Positions 50,090 to 55,890 of a stretch of DNA of 55,890 nucleotides are shown one piece after another; the stretch's first letter is position 1, and the number at the start of each line of letters is the position of its first letter. The stretch covers positions 1 through 55,890 of the forward strand of contig NZ_JASIRT010000031.1 of NCBI RefSeq assembly GCF_030063475.1, in the 5' to 3' direction. Origin of the DNA: Roseomonas sp. E05 (GTDB taxonomy: Bacteria > Pseudomonadota > Alphaproteobacteria > Acetobacterales > Acetobacteraceae). The notes under the pieces were generated by a model. It searched no databases. It worked only from the letters and a program-made list of their open reading frames with translations, and was not told where the DNA came from. The translations under genes were made by a program, and so were the position numbers.

Positions 50090-50105
50090 AAATTGGTACC
50101 AGTTC
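50090..50105. promoter_or_regulatory. GntR/FCD operator, copy 2
   Basis: AAATTGGTACCAGTTC repeats the first 12 bases of the perfect site and differs at 2 of the last 4. It lies 73 nt before the next binding-protein gene and 6 nt after the gntR stop. Confidence 0.8.
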
Positions 50106-50177
50106 TGATGGGAGTCTGATGCGGCGGCATGGTCCGGTGTGCCGCCAAGCCCTCCCGACCAGCCAGGAACCACGTCC

Positions 50178-51785
50178 ATGCAGGAATTCCGCCCCACCCG
50201 CCGCTGGCTGACGCGCGCCATGCTCGGCGCCGCCGCCGCTTCCCAGCTTCCGGGCTGGCTGGGCACCGCCATGGCCCAGGGTGCCGGCAGTGCCGCGACG
50301 CTGCGCGTCGGCATGGCCGCGCCCAACACCACGCTCGACCCGCATTTCCAGAGCAACGCGCCGAACAACGCGGTCGCCAGCCACATCTTCGACGCGCTGG
50401 TCACCAACGACGCGCATTCGGAATCGAAGCCCGGCCTGGCGGAATCCTGGAAGGTGCTGGACGACACGCACTGGGAGTTCCGTCTGCGCCCGGTGAAGTT
50501 CAGCGACGGCCGCGACTTCACCGCCGAGGACGCCATCGTCTCGCTGCAGCGCGCCAACGACCTGCCGAGCACCGCCTCCTTCCGCACCTATACGCGCAGC
50601 ATCAAGGCGATGACGGCCAAGGACCCGCACACGCTGCTGATCGAGACCCACGGCCCCGATCCGCTGCTGCTGAACTCGCTCAGCCGCATCCGCATCATCA
50701 GCGCCGCCTACAAGGACGCGCCGACCGGCGACTTCAACAACGGCAAGGCGGCCATCGGCACCGGCGCGCTGGTGCTGAAGGAATACGTCCCCGGCAGCCA
50801 TCTGCGGCTCGTGCGCAACGATGCCTGGTGGGGCGGCAAGCTGCCCTGGCAGGAGGTGGTGCTGCGCCTCGTGACCGATGACGGTGCCCGCATGGCGGCG
50901 CTGCTGGCCGGTGACCTCGACATCATCGAGGCGGTGCCGCCGGAGAGCGTCTCGCGCGTCAAGGGGGCCAGCGGCTTCCACCTGATCCGCGGCATCTCCA
51001 GCCGCTTCGTCTATTTCGCGATGGACCAGCACCGCGACGTCACCCCCTTCATCACCGACAAGGACGGCAAGCCGCTGCCGAAGAACCCGCTGAAGGACAG
51101 GCGCGTGCGGCAGGCCCTCTCGATGGCGATCAGCCGCGAGGCACTGGCCGAGCGGGTGATGGAGGGCAATGCCGTCATCGCCAGCCAGTTCCTGCCCAAG
51201 GGCGGCGCCGGCACCTCGGACAAGGTGGACGTCGTGCCCTACGATGTCGCGAAGGCGAAGGCGCTGCTGGCCGAGGCCGGCTATCCCGACGGCTTCCGCC
51301 TGACCGTCCACGGGCCGAACGACCGCTACATCAACGACGCCAAGATCGTGCAGGCGGTGGCGCAGATGTTCACCCGCATCGGCCTGCAGACGCGCGCCGA
51401 GGTGATGCCCTGGACGGTCTATTCCAAGCAGAATTCCAGCGGCGATTTCAGCCTCTCGCTCTCCGCCTGGGGGGTGAACACCGGCGAGACCTCGAACCCG
51501 CTGAAGGCGCTGGTCGCCACCTATGACCGCGCCGCCGGCATGGGCGCCAGCAATGCCGGCCGCTACTCCAACCCCGAGCTGGACGGCCTGGTGAAGCAGG
51601 CGCTCGCCACCATGGACGACGCGAAGCGCAACGCGCTGCTCGCCCGCGCCAGCGAGATCACCTTCACCGACTACGCCCTGCTGCCGCTGCACCACGAGGT
51701 CTCCGTCTGGGCGGCGCGCGAGGGCATCACCTACGAGACGCGCGCCGACCAGTACACGCTCGCCATGGGCATCGGCCGGGCCTGA
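50178..51785 (+). CDS. Peptide-type ABC transporter substrate-binding protein (SBP family 5)
   Basis: A 535-residue periplasmic receptor with a twin-arginine-like N-terminus (PTRRWLTRAMLGAAAAS, cleavage near AMAQG). Family blocks: APNTTLDPHFQSNAPNNAVASHIFDALV, EFRLRPVKFSDGRDFTAEDAIVSLQRA, IGTGALVLKEYVPG. Again no permease or ATPase gene is adjacent. It is the first gene of a unit with an alpha/beta hydrolase and a gamma-glutamyltransferase under the GntR palindrome. Confidence 0.93.
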   Translation: MQEFRPTRRWLTRAMLGAAAASQLPGWLGTAMAQGAGSAATLRVGMAAPNTTLDPHFQSNAPNNAVASHIFDALVTNDAHSESKPGLAESWKVLDDTHWEFRLRPVKFSDGRDFTAEDAIVSLQRANDLPSTASFRTYTRSIKAMTAKDPHTLLIETHGPDPLLLNSLSRIRIISAAYKDAPTGDFNNGKAAIGTGALVLKEYVPGSHLRLVRNDAWWGGKLPWQEVVLRLVTDDGARMAALLAGDLDIIEAVPPESVSRVKGASGFHLIRGISSRFVYFAMDQHRDVTPFITDKDGKPLPKNPLKDRRVRQALSMAISREALAERVMEGNAVIASQFLPKGGAGTSDKVDVVPYDVAKAKALLAEAGYPDGFRLTVHGPNDRYINDAKIVQAVAQMFTRIGLQTRAEVMPWTVYSKQNSSGDFSLSLSAWGVNTGETSNPLKALVATYDRAAGMGASNAGRYSNPELDGLVKQALATMDDAKRNALLARASEITFTDYALLPLHHEVSVWAAREGITYETRADQYTLAMGIGRA

Positions 51786-51796
51786 GGAACATCGCC

Positions 51797-52666
51797 ATGA
51801 TCGACGCCAACACGACTCCCGAGGGGACCCCCGAGGCGACCGCGCGCGCCCGTGCCATCTACGATCTCGGCCCGACCGTGATCTTCGCCTGCAAGGCCGA
51901 TCCGCGCTTCCAGTACTGCCTCTACGTGCCGCCGCAGGTGGGGAAGGGGGCGAAGGTGGAGCTGCTGGTGGCCGTGCACGGCACCGGCCGCACCAGCTTC
52001 CTCGATTTCCGTGACGGCTTCGCCGAGTTCGGCAAGTGGAACGACGTTGCTGCCCTCTGTCCGATCTTCCCCGTCGGCGTGCTCGGCGACGGCGCGCGCA
52101 GCGGCTACAAGTACATGCAGGAGGGCGACATCCGCTACGACCTGCTGCTGCTGAAGATGGTCGAGGAAGTCGCGGAGAAATACGACCAGGACTGGTCGAA
52201 ATTCGCCATGTTCGGCTTCTCCGGCGGCGGGCATTTCACGCACCGCTTCGCCATCCTGCACCCGGAGAAGCTGTGGGCCGCCTCGATCGGCGCCTCCGGC
52301 TCCGTCACGCTGCTGAACCCGGACCGCGACTGGTGGGTGGGCATCCGCAACATCCGGGAGAAGTTCGGCATCAGCTTCGACGCCGCCGCCCTGGCGAAGG
52401 TGCCGGTGCAGATGGTGGTGGGCGATGCCGACCTGGAGACCTGGGAGATCACCCACAAGCCCGGCGGCACCTACTGGATGGAAGGCGCGAACGATGCCGG
52501 CCGCACCCGCCCCGAGCGCCTGCGCGCGCTGGCGGAGTCCTTCGGGAAGGCCGGCGTCAAGGTGCAGTTCGACCTGGTGCCCGGCGTCTCGCATGACCGG
52601 ATCAAGGTGCTCGACCGCGTGAAGGACTTCCTCGCCGGCGTGCTCAAGACGAAGCGGGGCGGCTGA
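51797..52666 (+). CDS. Alpha/beta hydrolase
   Basis: A 289-residue hydrolase of the alpha/beta fold: oxyanion HGTGR (61-65), nucleophile elbow GFSGGG with Ser142, acid Asp210 or Asp212 in GDAD, and His266 in GVSHD. No signal peptide. Substrate unknown; ester or amide release from a peptide conjugate fits the neighbours. Starts 11 nt after the binding-protein stop and ends 2 nt before the next gene. Confidence 0.87.
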   Translation: MIDANTTPEGTPEATARARAIYDLGPTVIFACKADPRFQYCLYVPPQVGKGAKVELLVAVHGTGRTSFLDFRDGFAEFGKWNDVAALCPIFPVGVLGDGARSGYKYMQEGDIRYDLLLLKMVEEVAEKYDQDWSKFAMFGFSGGGHFTHRFAILHPEKLWAASIGASGSVTLLNPDRDWWVGIRNIREKFGISFDAAALAKVPVQMVVGDADLETWEITHKPGGTYWMEGANDAGRTRPERLRALAESFGKAGVKVQFDLVPGVSHDRIKVLDRVKDFLAGVLKTKRGG

Positions 52667-52668
52667 CC

Positions 52669-54276
52669 ATGCCCGGCATGATCGTGGCGCCGCAGCCGGA
52701 GGCGGTGGAGGCCGGCGCGGCGGTGCTGGCGCGCGGCGGCAACGCGGTGGACGCCGCCATCGCCTGCGCCTTCGTGCAGGGCGTGGTGGACCCGCTGATG
52801 TGCGGCATCGGCGGCTTCGGCTCCATGCAGGTCTATATGCCGAAGCGCGGCCAGCACGAGGTGCTGGAGTTCTACGCCCGCGCGCCCCTGGCGGCGACGC
52901 CCGACATGTGGACGGACAAGCTGCGCGGGCAGTCGCGCGACGGCTTCGCCTTCCTGCTGGAGGGCGGCATCAGCGAGCAGGGACCGCTCGCCGTCTGCAC
53001 GCCCGGCAACGTCAAGGGCTATGCTGAGGCGCTCTCCCGCTACGGGACGCTGGACTGGGCCGATGTCATGGCGCCCGCCATCGCCCAGGCGAAGCGCGGC
53101 GTGATGGTGCGGCCGCACATGCACTGGTTCTGGACGCAGGACCAGTCCGGCAGCGGCCAGGTGAACACCGCCGACAAGCTGCGCCTGACCGAGACCGGCC
53201 GCCGCGTCTATTTCCGCCCCGATGGCAGCGCCAGGCGCCCCGGCGACATGCTGCGCAACCCGGACATGGCGCGCACGCTGGAGCGCCTGGCCCAGGGCGG
53301 GCCGGACCTCTTCTACCACGGCGAACTGGCGGAGGAGATGGCGGCCGACTTCGCCGCGCAGGGCGGCCTGCTCCGCAAGGAGGACTTTGCCGCCTACACG
53401 CTTTCCGTGGTGGAGCCGGTCTGGGGCTCCTATCGCGGTCACCGCGTCTCCACCAGCCCGCCGCCGGCCAGCGGCATGTCGATGCTGCAGATCCTGCACA
53501 TGCTGGAGCATTTCGACCTGCGCACCCTCGGCCACAACAGCGCCGAGCATGTCCGCCTGCTGGCCGAGGCGATGAAGCGCATGACCATCGACAAGGACAA
53601 TCACATGGGCGACCCCGCCTATGTGGACGTGCCGGTGGCACGCCTGATCTCGAAGGAGTACGCGGCGGAGCAGGCGGCGAGCATCCGCCGCGGCGAGCGC
53701 GCGCGAGTGAAGCGCCTCGACAGGTCCGAACGCGACACCACGCATATCTCCGTGGTGGACAAGGATGGCAACGCCGTGGCGTTGACCCACACGCTGGGCA
53801 GCCCTTCCGGCGCCATCACCGAGGGGCTGGGTTTCATCTACAACGGCACGATGAGCCGCTTCGACCCGCGCCCGGGCCGCGCCGCATCGATCGCGCCGGG
53901 CAAGCGCCGCGCCAGCTCCGCCGCGCCCACCATCGTCTTCAAGGACGATGCGCCGCACATCGTCATCGGCGCGCCGGGCGGCAGCTACATCGCGCCCGCT
54001 GTGGCGCAGGGCATCATGAACGTCATCGACTTCGGCATGTCCATGCTGGAGGCGGTGGCGGCGCCGCGCATCATGGCCGTCTCTGACAGCATCGATGTCG
54101 CCAACCGCGTGCCGCTGGCGGTGACGGACGCGCTGGAGGCCGATGGCTACACGGTCAAGCGCAGCCCGCAGAGTTACGCCTTCGCGGCGCTGCACGGCAT
54201 CCGTATCCAGGCTGGCCGGCTGGACGGCGGCGCCGACCCGCAGCGCGATGGCATGGCGATGCTGGTGGCCGGGTAA
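52669..54276 (+). CDS. ggt: Gamma-glutamyltransferase family (Ntn-hydrolase)
   Basis: A 535-residue gamma-glutamyltransferase-like proenzyme. AGAAVLARGGNAVDAAIACAFVQGVVDP begins the family, and DTTHISVVDKDGNAVALT supplies the autoprocessing Thr357 that becomes the N-terminal nucleophile of the small subunit. GAPGGSYIAPAVAQGIMNVIDFGMS is the later substrate block. Most relatives are exported; this one begins directly in the mature fold with no signal peptide, implying cytoplasmic action on imported gamma-glutamyl or similar amides. Ends in a 524-nt non-coding stretch. Confidence 0.9.
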   Translation: MPGMIVAPQPEAVEAGAAVLARGGNAVDAAIACAFVQGVVDPLMCGIGGFGSMQVYMPKRGQHEVLEFYARAPLAATPDMWTDKLRGQSRDGFAFLLEGGISEQGPLAVCTPGNVKGYAEALSRYGTLDWADVMAPAIAQAKRGVMVRPHMHWFWTQDQSGSGQVNTADKLRLTETGRRVYFRPDGSARRPGDMLRNPDMARTLERLAQGGPDLFYHGELAEEMAADFAAQGGLLRKEDFAAYTLSVVEPVWGSYRGHRVSTSPPPASGMSMLQILHMLEHFDLRTLGHNSAEHVRLLAEAMKRMTIDKDNHMGDPAYVDVPVARLISKEYAAEQAASIRRGERARVKRLDRSERDTTHISVVDKDGNAVALTHTLGSPSGAITEGLGFIYNGTMSRFDPRPGRAASIAPGKRRASSAAPTIVFKDDAPHIVIGAPGGSYIAPAVAQGIMNVIDFGMSMLEAVAAPRIMAVSDSIDVANRVPLAVTDALEADGYTVKRSPQSYAFAALHGIRIQAGRLDGGADPQRDGMAMLVAG

Positions 54277-54308
54277 CGCAACCCGCGACGCCCGGCCGGG
54301 AACAGGCT

Positions 54309-54350
54309 GGGGGCTGGGCGGCATCGGGAGATCTCCGGCCGTCTGCCCCC
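54309..54350 (+). terminator. Terminator-like nested inverted repeat after ggt
   Basis: GGGGGC at 54309-54314 pairs with GCCCCC at 54345-54350, and inside it lies the palindrome GGAGATCTCC (54327-54336). Located 33 nt after the ggt stop; no T tract follows. Confidence 0.4.
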
Positions 54351-54634
54351 CCCGCGGACCGGCCCTTCTCTCCCTGGCGCGGCTACCTCGGCGGGCACGA
54401 CCTGCTGGTCGTGCGCGCCGCCTCTCGCCGCCTGCCCAGGCACTCAGGGGTGACTGGTTCTCGCCTCAGCCTCGCTGGCGCCTGAGGGCCTGATCGGCTT
54501 CCAGCGCGAGAACGGGGCGTGCCCTGGGGCGGGCCAGCCGCCTCGGAGCTGGCAGAAGCCGACACTTTCCTGAAATACCTTATTTTTCAGCACCCTGATA
54601 CTGGGCGGAGGGGAGATTCCGCCTTCCCCACCAG

Positions 54635-54700
54635 TTCACGAAAGCGGTGTTCGGCGGCACGCCACCGGCTATCGGGAGGGTGTAATAAAATTTTCGTGAA
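54635..54700. repeat. Spaced inverted repeat TTCACGAAA/TTTCGTGAA
   Basis: Two perfect 9-bp arms separated by 48 nt in the A+T-rich stretch ahead of the GH26 gene. Spacing of the arm centres is 57 bp, so they could be two sites for one regulator in opposite orientation. Confidence 0.4.
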
Positions 54701-54800
54701 TCAACCTGGAGGCGAGTAACAAAGCCTTAATGATTTCTGCTCACATTTGCGTGAGCGGCCCAATGAGGGCGGCACCCCTTAGTCCCCTCGGAAGACCCCC

Positions 54801-55890
54801 ATGACCGCTCTTGGCGTCTATGTTGGCAACAGCACCGCTGATCTGACCAAGTTCTCCTCCTGGCTGGGCGACAAGCCGGACTATGTCCATGGCGTGGTCG
54901 GCTATTCCAACTGGACGGACTATGTCTCCTCGGCGAGCTGGCAGGCGGGGCTGTGGAAGTCGACCGGCATTGACGTGCAGTGGTCGGTGCCGATCATCAG
55001 CAAGGAAGGCAACCTCGGGACCGCCGCCAGCGGCGCCTACAACACCTATTACAAGCAGGTCGCCGAAGCGCTCCTGAAGAACACCCCCGGCGACGGCCCG
55101 ATCATGGTCCGCACCGGCTGGGAGGCCAACGGCGACTGGTTCTTCTGGAACGCCATCGGCAAGGAAGAGGCCTTCAAGGGCGCCTTCCAGCAGATGGCCA
55201 GCACCTTCAAGCAGGTCTCCGACCGCTTCCAGTTCGAGTGGAACATCAACCACGCCAACGGCGGCATCAATCCGGAGAGCATCTATCCCGGCGACGAGTA
55301 TGTCGACGTCATCGGCATGGACTTCTACTACAAGCCGGAATACCAGGGCAGCGACCCGGTCAAGGCCTTCAACCAGATCCGCGACGAGAAGTATGGCCTG
55401 ACCTGGCTGGAGAACTTCGCCGCCGCGCATGGCAAGCCCACCGCCTATTCCGAGTGGGGCGTCACCGGCAACAACGCGGCCCCCTTCGTGCAGCTCGCCA
55501 AGCAGTGGTTCGACAGCCACGACGTGGTTCTGCAGAGCTACTGGGACTCGGACTCCGCCTATCCCGGCAAGCTGTCCGACGGCACCGACGCGAACACCGG
55601 CGCCGCCTTCAAGACGGCGTTCAAGGACTGGGGCTCGGGCGACATGACCTGGGCGGATTTCGGGGGCGGGAGCAGCGCGCCGGTGCCGGTGCCGGAGGCC
55701 ATGCCGGACGTGCCGACGCAGAATGGCGGCGACGCCACGGCGGGCAAGCCTCCCGGCGCCGATGACCCGGTCACCCCGCCCGCCCCGGTGGTGACCACGC
55801 CCGCCCCGAGCACGCCCGCCGCCCCGAGCGGCACGCCGGCGGCGAGCGCGGCGCCGGCCAAGGAGTTCTGGGGCAGCAGCGCCAGGGAGA
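54801..55890 (+). CDS. GH26-like glycoside hydrolase, 3' end beyond window
   Basis: At least 363 residues are encoded before the window ends, with no stop. The catalytic module (about 1-285) looks like family GH26 beta-mannanases/glucanases: acid/base Glu108 in RTGWEANGDWFFW and nucleophile Glu218 in TAYSEWG. After it comes a Pro/Thr/Ala-rich linker (about 288-352) that must lead to another module. There is no N-terminal signal peptide, which with the linker suggests type I secretion through a C-terminal signal; this is inference. ATG at 54801 follows GGAAGA by 7 nt. Confidence 0.8.
   Translation, partial: MTALGVYVGNSTADLTKFSSWLGDKPDYVHGVVGYSNWTDYVSSASWQAGLWKSTGIDVQWSVPIISKEGNLGTAASGAYNTYYKQVAEALLKNTPGDGPIMVRTGWEANGDWFFWNAIGKEEAFKGAFQQMASTFKQVSDRFQFEWNINHANGGINPESIYPGDEYVDVIGMDFYYKPEYQGSDPVKAFNQIRDEKYGLTWLENFAAAHGKPTAYSEWGVTGNNAAPFVQLAKQWFDSHDVVLQSYWDSDSAYPGKLSDGTDANTGAAFKTAFKDWGSGDMTWADFGGGSSAPVPVPEAMPDVPTQNGGDATAGKPPGADDPVTPPAPVVTTPAPSTPAAPSGTPAASAAPAKEFWGSSARE

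Larger units (their letters stand above)
54277..54800. other. Non-coding region before the GH26 gene
   Basis: No convincing gene was seen in these 524 nt. The left part holds nested inverted repeats (next entry) and a hairpin GCACGACC/GGTCGTGC at 54395-54414. The right part, about 54560-54760, is clearly more A+T-rich than the rest of the window and should contain the promoter of the glycoside hydrolase gene. It includes TTCACGAAA at 54635-54643 mirrored by TTTCGTGAA at 54692-54700 and a GCTCAC/GTGAGC dyad at 54739-54756. Confidence 0.6.

Noticed and set aside
54360-54560. Possible broken gene between ggt and the GH26 gene
   Set aside because: Short open stretches exist but none resembles a protein family and no start with ribosome site was found.
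54759-54804. A 13-codon frame (ATG AGG GCG ...) overlapping the GH26 start by ATGA
   Set aside because: No ribosome-binding site precedes it and its Pro/Ala/Leu content is unremarkable; kept only as a remote leader-peptide possibility.
1-55890. CRISPR array, tRNA or rRNA genes, insertion sequences, prophage or integron
   Set aside because: No regularly spaced repeats, cloverleaf sequences, transposases, integrases or phage proteins could be recognised on either strand.

Overview
The window is about 56 kb of very GC-rich, tightly packed bacterial DNA. It carries dense dipeptide/oligopeptide ABC cassettes, tripartite-tricarboxylate (Bug) receptors, MHS-type symporters, twin-arginine-like signal peptides on binding proteins and many small catabolic operons with their own regulators. 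This fits an alphaproteobacterium, most likely Acetobacteraceae (Roseomonas-like). That placement is inferred from style and family content; no rRNA or tRNA gene is present to confirm it. No CRISPR array, transposase, phage gene or plasmid function was seen.

Layout. (1) 1-2000: a palindromic repeat element, a ferritin-like DUF892 gene, a tiny antisense-strand gene with an exceptionally strong ribosome-binding site, and a lone isocitrate lyase/PEP mutase-family gene. (2) 2042-11043, minus strand: a nine-gene operon headed by its own LacI regulator (GATase-like, BtpA/SgcQ, PfkB kinase, and a complete peptide-type ABC importer), with two LacI-type operators in front. (3) 11123-18113: a GMC oxidoreductase, divergent hyuAB and a LysR regulator. 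(4) 18187-22986: IclR plus a Bug receptor, divergent from a three-subunit 2Fe-2S/flavin dehydrogenase of the HcnABC/opine oxidase type. (5) 23012-39037: a large catabolic region joined by four copies of one LacI operator (consensus TGGAACGTTCCA). It encodes a LacI regulator, acyl-CoA dehydrogenase, two SDR/AroE-type dehydrogenases, two MaoC hydratases, a crotonase, a class I CoA-transferase, a Gfo/Idh oxidoreductase, a DUF993 aldolase-like protein, a xylose-isomerase-like TIM barrel and a full ABC importer. (6) 39057-45737: a small conserved-looking protein, an SDR-deacetylase-MHS transporter unit with a divergent IclR, a hot-dog thioesterase, a DapA-family lyase and a lipoprotein. (7) 45769-54276: a GntR/FCD regulator with near-identical 16-bp palindromes on both sides, controlling an M28 peptidase and binding protein on one side and a binding protein, alpha/beta hydrolase and gamma-glutamyltransferase on the other. 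(8) 54801 to the end: a GH26-like glycoside hydrolase cut by the window edge.

How it works together. The region reads as an archipelago of inducible uptake-and-degradation units, each with its own regulator (two LacI, two IclR, one LysR, one GntR). The two most promising undescribed systems are the LacI-BtpA-PfkB-peptide ABC operon and the 16-kb LacI regulon. The latter mixes sugar-type enzymes with a nearly complete beta-oxidation set, suggesting breakdown of a polyhydroxylated or glycosylated acid through CoA thioesters. Neither substrate can be named from sequence alone.
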